Under the pieces are notes generated by a model. That model ran no database searches and was not told the DNA's origin. It saw only the letters and a list, made by a program, of their open reading frames with translations. Shown here piece by piece: positions 4,046-11,433 of a stretch of DNA of 22,262 nucleotides. This stretch comes from a virus. Numbering within the stretch: the stretch's first letter is position 1; the number at the start of each line of letters is the position of its first letter. A program made the position numbers and the translations under genes. The stretch lies in IMG/VR virus record IMGVR_UViG_3300025896_000201, positions 1 to 22,262 of that record; one strand, written 5' to 3'.

Positions 4046-5400
4046 CCGAACACGCCAAGCTCTCACCCTCCGGCAGCAAGCGCTGGTTCGCCTGCCCCGG
4101 CAGCCTAGTGCTGGAAGCACCGATCCCCAACAAGAGCAACACCTACAGCGACGACGGTACTGCGATGCACCACGTCGCCGCGCTGTGCCTCACCGAGCAC
4201 TGGCGCGCGAGCAAGTACGTCGGCCAGGACATCCCGGTCAACGCCAAGCACGAAGAGCCGCGCTTCGTCGAGTTCACCGACGACATGGCCGACCTCGTGC
4301 AAGGCTACGTGGACACCGTGCGCAAGATCGGCATCGGCAACCGCATGCTCGTCGAGACGCGCGTGGACTTCTCGGAGTTCGTGCAGATCGAGGGCCAGTT
4401 CGGCACCGCCGACTGCATCATCTGGCACGAGCAGGACGGCGAACTGGGCGTGTACGACCTGAAGACCGGCCACACGCCGGTGACGGTCGAGCGCAACACG
4501 CAGGCGATGTTCTACGCCCTCGGTGCACTGCGTTACCTCATGGACGAGGACGTGGCCACCGGTGCCGGCGACCCGTTCGCGTGGGCCGAGGAAGCCGGGC
4601 TCAAGACCATCCGCCTGGGCATCTACCAGCCCAAGGTCTACAGCAGCGGCATGGAGGAATGGCAGTGCACGCTGCAGGATCTGCGCGAGTTCGCGAACCT
4701 GGCGCGCAGCAAGGCCGCCAGCGTGCGCAACGCCGAGGCGATGCACGGCAAGATCCCGATGGAAGAGTGGGACCGCACCTTCCTCAACCAGAACCCGAAC
4801 GAAGAAGAGTGCGCCTTCTGCCGCGCCATGTCGACGTGCCCGAGCGCGCGTCGCAAGGTCGAGCAGGTGGTCGGCGCCGACTTCAACGTGATCTCCGACC
4901 CCGAGACCGAGGTGCACCAGTTCGTGAGCAAGAACACCAACCCCCGTGATCTGTCGCTCAAGATGTCGGCCGCCGGCTTCTTGGAGGACTTCTGCAAGGC
5001 CGTGCGCGCCGAGACCGAACGGCGTCTGCTCAACCGCGAGGAAGTGCCCGGCTTCGGTCTGGAGTTGGGCCGCCAGGGCCCGCGCAAGTGGAGGGACAAG
5101 GACGAGGTCACCGAGATCGTGCGCAAGCAGTTCCGGCTGGCCGAGGCCGATGTCTTCAACATGAAGCTCAAGAGCCCCACCCAGTTCGAAGACACGCTGC
5201 TCAAGCCGGCCGAGGGCCAGACCAAGCCCGTGCTCGGCCCGCGGCAGTGGAAGAAGCTGCAGGAGCAGATCACGCGCAGCGAGCCCAAGCCCAGCGTCAA
5301 GCCCGCCGGCGCGATCAAGAAGCCCTACACCCCGCCGGCGCCGACCGACGAGGACTTCACCACTGTGGCCGACGAGCCGGCCGACGAGGATCTGTACTGA
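4042..5400 (+). CDS. DUF2800 protein: PD-(D/E)XK nuclease, Cas4/AddB-like with iron-sulfur cysteines
   Basis: 452 aa from GTG 4042 (GTGA overlap). The N-terminus SPSGSKRWFACPGS supplies the first Cys (C18). GQFGTADCII is followed by the catalytic DLK (D139, K141) and the QAMFY motif (Q154, Y158), the pattern of RecB/Cas4-type nucleases. C257, C260 and C266 (EECAFCRAMSTC) are the remaining iron-sulfur ligands. The tail after about residue 330 is charged and Pro-rich. DUF2800 proteins in phages accompany DUF2815 and a family A polymerase, as here, and are thought to process DNA ends in replication or recombination. All key residues appear present. Enzyme activity is inferred from the family. 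Confidence 0.92.
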   Translation: MTEHAKLSPSGSKRWFACPGSLVLEAPIPNKSNTYSDDGTAMHHVAALCLTEHWRASKYVGQDIPVNAKHEEPRFVEFTDDMADLVQGYVDTVRKIGIGNRMLVETRVDFSEFVQIEGQFGTADCIIWHEQDGELGVYDLKTGHTPVTVERNTQAMFYALGALRYLMDEDVATGAGDPFAWAEEAGLKTIRLGIYQPKVYSSGMEEWQCTLQDLREFANLARSKAASVRNAEAMHGKIPMEEWDRTFLNQNPNEEECAFCRAMSTCPSARRKVEQVVGADFNVISDPETEVHQFVSKNTNPRDLSLKMSAAGFLEDFCKAVRAETERRLLNREEVPGFGLELGRQGPRKWRDKDEVTEIVRKQFRLAEADVFNMKLKSPTQFEDTLLKPAEGQTKPVLGPRQWKKLQEQITRSEPKPSVKPAGAIKKPYTPPAPTDEDFTTVADEPADEDLY

Positions 5401-5401
5401 C

Positions 5402-5728
5402 ATGGACAACCAGCACCGCAAGATTGCCGGCTACCGCGAACTGTCGCAGGCCGACATCGACATGATGAACACCATCAAGGCCCTGGGTCCGCAGATGGAG
5501 GAACTGCTGGCGAAGGTCGCCGAGCACGTGGCCGCGGGCCGCAATCCTCCGCTGACCGAGGCCGACTCGCTGGCCGATCTGGAGGGACGCCCGCGGCCCG
5601 ATTTCAACATGGCACGCGCCCGCATGGATCGCGCGCAGCCCGAGCGCTGGGCCGCGATCGCGCGCACGCACTTTCAGGAAGGGCTCATGGCGTTGACTCG
5701 CGCCGTGGCTCAGCCCACGTTCTTCTGA
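5402..5728 (+). CDS. acb2: Acb2/Tad1-type hairpin protein: cyclic-nucleotide sponge, probable anti-CBASS
   Basis: 108 aa from ATG 5402, one base after the upstream stop. The N-terminus IAGYRELSQADIDMMNTIKA and the C-terminus RWAAIARTHFQEGLMALTRA match the two helices of the Acb2 family, whose members bind cyclic di- and trinucleotides and so block CBASS defence. Y11 and K26 fall at the positions I recall as ligand-binding in the Pseudomonas phage Acb2; the Arg-rich AIART segment would give a further contact. The loop between the helices (about residues 44-80) is longer than in short members such as T4 Vs.4. It sits between two replication genes, fitting early expression. Family call is from memory of motifs, not a search. 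Confidence 0.82.
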   Translation: MDNQHRKIAGYRELSQADIDMMNTIKALGPQMEELLAKVAEHVAAGRNPPLTEADSLADLEGRPRPDFNMARARMDRAQPERWAAIARTHFQEGLMALTRAVAQPTFF

Positions 5729-5762
5729 GTCCACAGCCACCAACCACGAAAGGCAATCCACC

Positions 5763-6350
5763 ATGGGCATGAAGATGATGCTCCCCAACGTCCGCTGTTC
5801 GTTCCTCGTCCTGGGCGAGCCGGAGCAGTACCAGGGCAAGGGCCCGTTCCGCTGGAGCGCAACGGCGCTCGTGCCGTACAACAGCGATCTCCACAACAAG
5901 ATCCTCGACGCCCTGAAGTCCACGGCTCGCGACAAGTGGGAGAAGAAGTGGGAGACGGCCTACGAAGGCATCATCGTCGACCCCAAAGGCTGCTGCTACA
6001 TCGACGGCAAGCGCAAGGACTACGACGGCTACCAGGGCCACTACGCGCTGACCGCGCACCGGTACCAAGAGAAGGGACGGCCGCTGGTGATGGACACCGA
6101 CAAGTCGCCGATCTACAAGCCGGACAACACCATCTACGAAGGCAAGGGCGGCCGGGTCTACTCGGGCTGCTTCGTCAACATGCAGGTGGAGTTCTGGGCC
6201 CAGCAGAACGACAACGGCAAGGGCCTGCGCGCCACGCTGCTGGGTATCCAGCGCGTGCGCGACGGCGATGCGTTCGGTGGCGGCGCCGCTCCGACCGCCG
6301 ACGACTTCGGCGAGATCACCGAAGGCGCCGACGCTGACGATCTGTCGTGA
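5763..6350 (+). CDS. DUF2815 ssDNA-binding protein
   Basis: 195 aa from ATG 5763, with AAAGG nine bases upstream. The sequence (MLPNVRCSFLVLGEPEQYQG near the start, then VYSGCFVNMQVEFWAQQN and GLRATLLGIQRVRDGDAFGG) is typical of DUF2815, an OB-fold single-strand DNA-binding family found in phages such as Enc34. The acidic C-terminal tail (TADDFGEITEGADADDLS) resembles that of other SSBs, which use it to recruit partner proteins. It lies in the standard trio of DUF2800, DUF2815 and polymerase. Confidence 0.92.
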   Translation: MGMKMMLPNVRCSFLVLGEPEQYQGKGPFRWSATALVPYNSDLHNKILDALKSTARDKWEKKWETAYEGIIVDPKGCCYIDGKRKDYDGYQGHYALTAHRYQEKGRPLVMDTDKSPIYKPDNTIYEGKGGRVYSGCFVNMQVEFWAQQNDNGKGLRATLLGIQRVRDGDAFGGGAAPTADDFGEITEGADADDLS

Positions 6351-6523
6351 AGATCACCCCCTCGCACAGTGCGCTGAAGACCGTCGCGACCGCTGACAGA
6401 TAGAGATCCCGGCCTCGCAACCCGGGCTGCATCCAAGATCCCTTCACAACGGGTCTGGTCGGTAGAAGTCGGTAGACGCGCTCCCTGTGATGGTGACGAC
6501 CTGGGCATGTCGTGAAACTGCCC
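6351..6523 (+). other. non-coding leader upstream of structured RNA
   Basis: No gene with a plausible ribosome site lies here, which is striking in an operon otherwise packed with overlaps. It contains a 10-nt direct repeat in tandem, GTCGGTAGA at 6458-6466 and 6468-6476, and a CCCGGG palindrome near 6422. I see no sigma-70 promoter I would stand by. It may belong to the RNA element that follows. Confidence 0.4.
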
Positions 6524-6690
6524 GCATTTTGGTGAGGGTGTCCTCTAGCGAGGAAGAAAGCCACTGAGCGTGTGGAGTCGGAGCACCCGCAAGGGACCGG
6601 CGGAACGGGATACCGGGGGACAGCGCCGTGTAAAGGCCCCGGGGCACTACTCAACTTGGACAAGCGACCCAAGCACCCTCACCAAAATGC
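6524..6690 (+). ncRNA. large structured RNA element covering the polymerase start codon (family unknown)
   Basis: A perfect 17-bp inverted repeat (6524-6540 with 6674-6690) encloses 133 nt that fold into several hairpins: TCCTC/GAGGA (6541-6554, loop TAGC), CCAC/GTGG (6561-6575), CCC-GCAA-GGG (6586-6595, a GNRA tetraloop), and CGGCG/CGCCG (6598-6628) with an inner CGG-GATA-CCG, a second GNRA loop. A run of G (6615-6619) could pair with CCCC at 6637-6640. The ATG of the polymerase (6687-6689) is buried in the closing stem and no clear ribosome site precedes it. Multiple GNRA loops in a compact array suggest a true structured RNA: a cis-regulator, a ribozyme, or an IscB/HEARO-like relic. I cannot assign a family. 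Confidence 0.6.
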
Positions 6691-8684
6691 CTGACATCCT
6701 CTACCTTGACACCGAGACGTACAGCACGATTCCTCTCAAGGATGGCGTGCACAAGTACAGCGAAGCCGTTGAAGTCATGATCGTCTCTTACGCGCTGGAC
6801 GATGGACCGGTGCGAGTATGGGACGTGACGGCTGGCGGCGCCATGCCTGACGATCTTGCCGCGGCGCTGGCTGATGAGAGCGTGATTGTCTGGGCGCACA
6901 ACGTCGCTTTTGACCGCACGGTTATCAAGGCTGGACTGGGCATTGACATCCCGCTTGAGCGCTGGCGCTGCTCCATGTGCTTGGCCTACATGCACTCCAT
7001 GCCAGGCGCTCTTGATGCGCTGTGCGCGGCGCTGGAGGTGGCGCAGGACAAACGCAAGCTGAAGACCGGCAAGGATCTGGTACGCCTGTTCTGCATCCCG
7101 CCGACCGAAGCCTCCGGCCGCAAGCGCGCCACCCGAGAGACGCACCCCGAGAAGTGGCAAGAGTTTCTTGAGTACGCAGGCGCTGACATCGTGGCGATGC
7201 GAGAGTGCATTGCAAAGCTGCCGAAGTGGAACCTCAACGAGAGCGAGCTCGCCATGTGGCGGCTGGATCGCGTCATCAACGAGCGCGGTATTGCGGTTGA
7301 CCTTGAGTTCTGCGAAGCCGCCGTGCAGGCAGCCGATGCGGAGAAGCTGCGGCTTGCCGAGCGCGCAGCCGAGATGACTGATGGCGCAGTGCAGGCCGCC
7401 ACCCAACGCGATGCGCTGCTTGCGCATTTGCTCAAAGCCTACGGCGTCTCGCTACCCGACATGCAAGCCGGTACGCTTGAGCGCCGGCTGGAAGACCCCG
7501 AACTGCCCGAGCCGGTCAAGGAGCTGCTGCACATCAGACTGCAAGCCAGTGGCACGAGCGTCAGCAAGTACAAAGCATTTTTGCGCGCAACGTCCAGCGA
7601 CGGTCGCCTGCGCGGCACGCTTCAGTTCGGCGGTGCCAGCCGCACTAACCGCTGGGCCGGTCGGCTCGTGCAGTTGCAGAACCTGAGCCGCGTACCGAAG
7701 TACCTGAAGAATCAGTACGACTTCGCGGTGGAGACGATCAAGTGCGGCGCTGTGGAACTTGTTTACGACAACGCCATGGACGTGATCGGGTCTACGGTGC
7801 GCGGTGCACTGATTGCGGCACCGGGAAAGAAGCTGTGCCGCGCTGACTTGTCCAACATTGAAGGTCGCGTACTCGCTTGGCTTGCCGGCGAAGAGTGGAA
7901 GATCAAGGCGTTTGCCAACGGTGACGACCTCTACATTGAAGGCTACTCACGGTCGTTTGGCGTGCCAGTGGAAGAGGTGCGCGCTGACGAGGAAGCTGGC
8001 GGAACGATGCGGCTGATCGGCAAGGTCCAAGAATTGGCCTGCGGCTTCCAAGGGGCTGTCGGCGCGTTTGGCAGCATGGCGAAGCTCTACGGCGTGAACC
8101 TTGACGAAGACCGCGTGCTTGAGATCGTGCGCGCTTGGCGTGCCGCAAATCCGAACATCGCAGCCTTCTGGTACGACTTGGAAGACGCGGCGATTCGCGC
8201 GGTCAAGGTGCCCGGAGAGACTCAGACTTGCGGCAAGCTGAAGTTGCGCCGCGACGGCCAGTGGTTGCGCATTCGCCTGCCGAGTGGCCGCGTGCTGTGC
8301 TATCCATCGCCAAAGTTTGAGCCGAAGAAGACCGTTGATCTTGCGACAGGCGAGATGGTTGACAACCCGCACGGTGGCTTGAGCTACGTTGGACTCAACC
8401 AATATTCTCGGCGCTGGGAGCGCTTGCGCACATATGGGGGCCGGCTCGCGGAAAATGTGACACAGGCAACCGCCCGGGACGTGTTCGCCGAAGGGCTCAA
8501 GCGTTGCGAAGCCAACGGCTACCCGGTCGTCATGCACGTTCACGATGAGGCGATCTGCGAGACGCCCGACACCGATGAGTATAGCGGCGAAGCGGTAGCA
8601 AGGTTCCTTGCCACGCCGCCTGACTGGGCCAACGGTCTGCCCTTGGCGGCCGAAGGTTCCGAGACCAAGCGCTACAGGAAGTGA
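6687..8684 (+). CDS. family A DNA polymerase with 3'-5' exonuclease domain
   Basis: 665 aa from ATG 6687. The N-terminal DnaQ-like exonuclease shows ExoI LYLDTET (D8, E10), ExoII AHNVAFDRT and ExoIII YAGADIVAM. The polymerase domain has motif A CRADLSNIEGR (catalytic D387), an O-helix-like motif B (IGKVQELACGFQGAVGAF) and motif C MHVHDEAICE (H619, D620, E621). No 5' nuclease domain is present, as usual for phage enzymes. Third codon positions are visibly poorer in G+C than in the genes at 3238-6350, suggesting separate ancestry. The annotated longer frame from GTG 6570 would translate the structured RNA and is rejected. Expected to be the phage replicase. Confidence 0.94.
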   Translation: MPDILYLDTETYSTIPLKDGVHKYSEAVEVMIVSYALDDGPVRVWDVTAGGAMPDDLAAALADESVIVWAHNVAFDRTVIKAGLGIDIPLERWRCSMCLAYMHSMPGALDALCAALEVAQDKRKLKTGKDLVRLFCIPPTEASGRKRATRETHPEKWQEFLEYAGADIVAMRECIAKLPKWNLNESELAMWRLDRVINERGIAVDLEFCEAAVQAADAEKLRLAERAAEMTDGAVQAATQRDALLAHLLKAYGVSLPDMQAGTLERRLEDPELPEPVKELLHIRLQASGTSVSKYKAFLRATSSDGRLRGTLQFGGASRTNRWAGRLVQLQNLSRVPKYLKNQYDFAVETIKCGAVELVYDNAMDVIGSTVRGALIAAPGKKLCRADLSNIEGRVLAWLAGEEWKIKAFANGDDLYIEGYSRSFGVPVEEVRADEEAGGTMRLIGKVQELACGFQGAVGAFGSMAKLYGVNLDEDRVLEIVRAWRAANPNIAAFWYDLEDAAIRAVKVPGETQTCGKLKLRRDGQWLRIRLPSGRVLCYPSPKFEPKKTVDLATGEMVDNPHGGLSYVGLNQYSRRWERLRTYGGRLAENVTQATARDVFAEGLKRCEANGYPVVMHVHDEAICETPDTDEYSGEAVARFLATPPDWANGLPLAAEGSETKRYRK

Positions 8685-8686
8685 CC

Positions 8687-8893
8687 ATGCCCAAGATGTA
8701 CGACCCGACCACCATGACCGTGACCGACACCGACGACACGCCAGCCGAGCGCGAACCCCGCTGCAACCGCTGCGGCAGCACCGACGTGCGCTGGCGCCAG
8801 CAGACCGGCAAGTGGGTGCTCTTCAGCAACGAGCCGGGCAAGGTGCACGTCTGCGACCTGAGCGACGATGCCTTCGACGTGGTGCCGGAATGA
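8687..8893 (+). CDS. small zinc-ribbon-like protein
   Basis: 68 aa. ATG 8687 has AGGAAG at proper spacing; an in-frame GTG at 8681 overlaps the polymerase stop but is too close to that site. The core, CNRCGSTDVRWRQQTGKW then HVCDL, has a CxxC pair and a later H-x-C, enough for one zinc. Similar small proteins are frequent in phage replication operons; function is unknown. Confidence 0.75.
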   Translation: MPKMYDPTTMTVTDTDDTPAEREPRCNRCGSTDVRWRQQTGKWVLFSNEPGKVHVCDLSDDAFDVVPE

Positions 8894-9105
8894 AGTGCCC
8901 GCACTGTGGCAGCGCTCGCAAGCAACCGGTCTACGAGACGCGCCGCGACGAGGCGAGGGTCTACCGCCGTCGAACCTGCATGGGCTGCGGCCGAGGTTAC
9001 GTGACCGAAGAGTTCACCAGTGTTGACCTCAAGATGCCCGCGCATCTGTGCTCGGGTTCGGACATCACGGCGCGGCGGCGCGCCAAGGGAGCCGCACATG
9101 AATAG
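8890..9105 (+). CDS. NrdR-like zinc-ribbon protein
   Basis: 71 aa from ATG 8890 (ATGA overlap with the upstream stop). MKCPHCGSARKQPVYETRRD followed by YRRRTCMGCGRGYVTEEF matches the N-terminal zinc ribbon of NrdR, with two CxxC pairs and the RRR segment, but the ATP-cone domain that completes NrdR is missing. It may be a small DNA-binding regulator or an Ogr-like transcription factor. The frame begins at a coupled start, although a longer frame exists upstream within the polymerase. Confidence 0.75.
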   Translation: MKCPHCGSARKQPVYETRRDEARVYRRRTCMGCGRGYVTEEFTSVDLKMPAHLCSGSDITARRRAKGAAHE

Positions 9106-9113
9106 GAGCCAAC

Positions 9114-9440
9114 ATGGCCGCTGAAGGCAAGCTGCGCGAGAAGCTCAAGAAGCGGGTCGAAGCCTACGGCGGCGAGATCCGCGCCGTGGCGTGGCTGGGC
9201 CGCCGGTATGCGCCGGATGTGATGGTGCTGTGGGTGAAAGGCGTACCTGCGGTGGCCGACCCCAACAAGTTGCGCTACGAGAACGGGGCCGTGCACCACC
9301 CCTTCATCGAGACCAAGGCCCCCGGCGGCAAGCCAACGGTCGGCCAAGCCCGCGAGCACGAACGCATGCGCGCTGCGGGCTGTGTTGTGCTCGTCATCAG
9401 CACCGAAGCTCAACTGGACGAGTGGTTGCCGCCGCTGTGA
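9114..9440 (+). CDS. VRR-NUC domain nuclease
   Basis: 108 aa from ATG 9114 with AGGAG upstream. It is a complete stand-alone VRR-NUC domain: EAYGGEIRAVAWLGRRYAPD (catalytic Asp of the PD-(D/E)XK core), then FIETKAPGGKPTVGQARE (ExK) and the closing CVVLVISTEAQLDEWL. VRR-NUC proteins of phages are structure-selective nucleases, probably acting on replication or recombination intermediates. It is immediately followed by a helicase, a very common phage pairing; the two overlap by GTGA. Confidence 0.92.
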   Translation: MAAEGKLREKLKKRVEAYGGEIRAVAWLGRRYAPDVMVLWVKGVPAVADPNKLRYENGAVHHPFIETKAPGGKPTVGQAREHERMRAAGCVVLVISTEAQLDEWLPPL

Positions 9441-10876
9441 TCCGCAAGTTCACCCCCCGGCCGTGGCAGCCGTCGCTGATTGACTTCGGAGTTGAACACC
9501 CCCGGTGCAACTTGTTGGCGCGACCCGGCATGGGCAAGACGCCTTCGGTGCTGGAGGTCTACGACCGATTGCATCTTGCGGGTGAAGTACAGCGTGCTTT
9601 GGTCGTTGCACCGCTGCGCGTGGCGCGTTCGACTTGGCCAGAAGAACCCCCCAAATGGGACGCTTTTCAGCACTTGCGCATCCAGCCAGTCATCGGCACG
9701 GCGGAGCAGCGAATCGCTGCTCTGCGCAACGACAAAGCCAACATTCACTGCATAAACTTTGAGACGTTGCAGTGGCTGATTGAACGTCTCGGGGACGACT
9801 GGCCCTTCGATATGGTCGTGGTTGACGAGGCCAGCAAACTGCGCAGCTTCCGCCTGAAGCAAGGCGGCAAGCGGGCGCAGGCACTGGCCCAGGTCGCGCA
9901 CACCAAGGTGCGCCGCTGGATCAACCTCTCCGGCACCATCGCACCGAACGGCCTGAGCAACCTCTGGGCGCCGATGTGGTTCGTCGATCAGGGCATGCGG
10001 CTCGGCCGCTCCTACGACGCCTTCGAACAGCGCTGGTTCGGCTACAAGCGGGCCAAGGACGCGGTGAACGCGCACAAGACCCGCATCTCGCGCATCGCGT
10101 TTCCGCACGCCTTCAACGAGATCACCACGCTCATGAAGGACGTGACGCTCGCGCTCAACCCGAAGGACTGGTTTGACATCAAGGACCCGATCGTCGTGCC
10201 GGTGTACGTCGATCTGCCGCCCGAGGCTCGCAAGAAGTACCGCGAGATGGAGCGGGACATGCTCACGCAGATCCAGGGCCACGACATCGAGGCCTTCGCT
10301 GCAGCCGCCAAGATCATCAAGTGCCAGCAGCTGGCCAACGGCGCGATCTACACCGGCTCCGACGAGCAGATCGAGCGCGACGTGTCGCACTGGGTCGAGG
10401 CGCACGAAGAGAAGCTCGACGCGCTGGAGTCGATCATCGAAGAGAACGACGGCGAGCCGATCCTCGTCGCCTACCACTTCAAGCCTGACCTGGCGCGGCT
10501 GAAGAAGCGCTTCCCCGACGGTCGGCACATCAGCACCAAGGCCGACGAGGATGCGTTCAAGCGCGGCGAGATTCCGCTGGCCTTCGTGCACCCGCAGAGC
10601 ATCGGCCACGGGGTCGACGGCTTCCAGAACGTGTGCCACATCATCGTCTTCTTCGCGCTCACGTTCGACCTTGACCCGAACGACCAGATCATCGAGCGCG
10701 TCGGCCCGATGCGGCAGATGCAGGCGGGATTCGACCGCGAGGTGCTGGTCTATCAGATCATCGCGCGCAACACCATCGACGAGACGGTAGCCGAGCGGCT
10801 CGTCGAGAAGCGTGGCGTGCTCGACGCCACGATGGACGCACTAGCTCTCAAACCGGAGAACATCACCCATGGCTGA
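9437..10876 (+). CDS. SNF2-type superfamily 2 helicase
   Basis: 479 aa from GTG 9437 (GTGA overlap). Walker A is RPGMGKT (K34), Walker B VVVDEASKL (D130, E131; DEAS rather than DEAH), motif III LSGTIAPNG, motif V IGHGVDGFQ and motif VI around ERVGPMRQMQAG. This is the phage SNF2-like helicase usually found beside VRR-NUC. Motif III reads SGTI where most relatives have SGTP, and motif VI is divergent, so activity is likely but worth testing. Codon use changes inside the gene: the first 130 or so codons are less GC-rich at third positions than the rest, which suggests recombination near 9830. Confidence 0.92.
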   Translation: MIRKFTPRPWQPSLIDFGVEHPRCNLLARPGMGKTPSVLEVYDRLHLAGEVQRALVVAPLRVARSTWPEEPPKWDAFQHLRIQPVIGTAEQRIAALRNDKANIHCINFETLQWLIERLGDDWPFDMVVVDEASKLRSFRLKQGGKRAQALAQVAHTKVRRWINLSGTIAPNGLSNLWAPMWFVDQGMRLGRSYDAFEQRWFGYKRAKDAVNAHKTRISRIAFPHAFNEITTLMKDVTLALNPKDWFDIKDPIVVPVYVDLPPEARKKYREMERDMLTQIQGHDIEAFAAAAKIIKCQQLANGAIYTGSDEQIERDVSHWVEAHEEKLDALESIIEENDGEPILVAYHFKPDLARLKKRFPDGRHISTKADEDAFKRGEIPLAFVHPQSIGHGVDGFQNVCHIIVFFALTFDLDPNDQIIERVGPMRQMQAGFDREVLVYQIIARNTIDETVAERLVEKRGVLDATMDALALKPENITHG

Positions 10877-11075
10877 ATTTCACTTGTGGTCTAAAGAGAG
10901 CTTGGTCAAGTTTGCCGAAGAAGCCACTGCCAAGCTCGCTCAGCTCCAGCAGGAAAACGACGAACTTCGGCAGACCGCCAAAGGTTTGCTTGCCGGGTGG
11001 CGGGCAGAGGTTGCCAAAAATGGAGCGTCTGCTACACTGCCTGCGTCACCCAAACAGGAGAGCCGCCATGCGTGA
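10869..11075 (+). CDS. small coiled-coil protein
   Basis: 68 aa from ATG 10869, overlapping the helicase end by 8 nt and preceded by GGAGAA. The central part (EEATAKLAQLQQENDELRQT) has a heptad pattern of a parallel coiled coil, so it probably forms dimers. No known family. Its codons, like those of the next gene, are less GC-rich than those of the flanking genes. Confidence 0.7.
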   Translation: MAEFHLWSKESLVKFAEEATAKLAQLQQENDELRQTAKGLLAGWRAEVAKNGASATLPASPKQESRHA

Positions 11076-11433
11076 CCATCTTCTCGGCTGCCAAGCCTTC
11101 CTGCCGCCCGAGCCGGAACCGCAGGACCGCACCATTCACCTGAAGCGCCGTTTTCCACTGGGCGTGCCCGAACGCAAGTATCGCCAGATGGAAATTGAGA
11201 TGGTCAAGGCCATCGAAGACAAGCAGAAGATCACGGCGTTCGAAGACTTTGACCACACGCCGCCGGAAATGCAGGCCGACTTCCCGCGCGAGTACGACCT
11301 CAAGACGATGCTCAACGAGACCGCCAGCCGCTTGACGTTCCCCTATCACAAGGGCATGTTGGTGCCGGAAGAGTACGAAGCGCTGTCGCGGTTCTACGAC
11401 GCCGAACTGCAACGGCTTTGCGGCATCAAGTGA
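11068..11433 (+). CDS. hypothetical protein
   Basis: 121 aa from ATG 11068 with AGGAG eight bases before it. The protein is charged and mainly helical (YRQMEIEMVKAIEDKQKITA in the middle, VPEEYEALSRFYDAELQRL at the end), with no catalytic motif I recognise. The 8-nt overlap with the coiled-coil gene and the GTGA overlap with the next place it in the operon at the border between replication and glycosylation genes. Confidence 0.75.
   Translation: MRDHLLGCQAFLPPEPEPQDRTIHLKRRFPLGVPERKYRQMEIEMVKAIEDKQKITAFEDFDHTPPEMQADFPREYDLKTMLNETASRLTFPYHKGMLVPEEYEALSRFYDAELQRLCGIK

Noticed and set aside
4105-5421. 438-aa leftward open frame
   Set aside because: It is the antisense of the DUF2800 gene, is Leu/Gly/His/Arg-rich as expected of a GC-rich shadow, and has no ribosome site or domain.
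6570-6686. N-terminal extension of the polymerase from GTG 6570
   Set aside because: It would translate the structured RNA, and the exonuclease motif begins immediately after ATG 6687 as in relatives.
6541-6690. Cobalamin riboswitch (GCCACTG and CCGCAA words present)
   Set aside because: The conserved boxes occur in the wrong order and no B12-box is visible, so the words are coincidental.
6351-6690. Group I or group II intron before the polymerase
   Set aside because: No convincing P7/P3 core, domain V or exon junction in a coding sequence could be found; the region is between genes.
9410-10639. 409-aa leftward open frame
   Set aside because: Antisense shadow of the helicase gene, which has clear motifs on the other strand.
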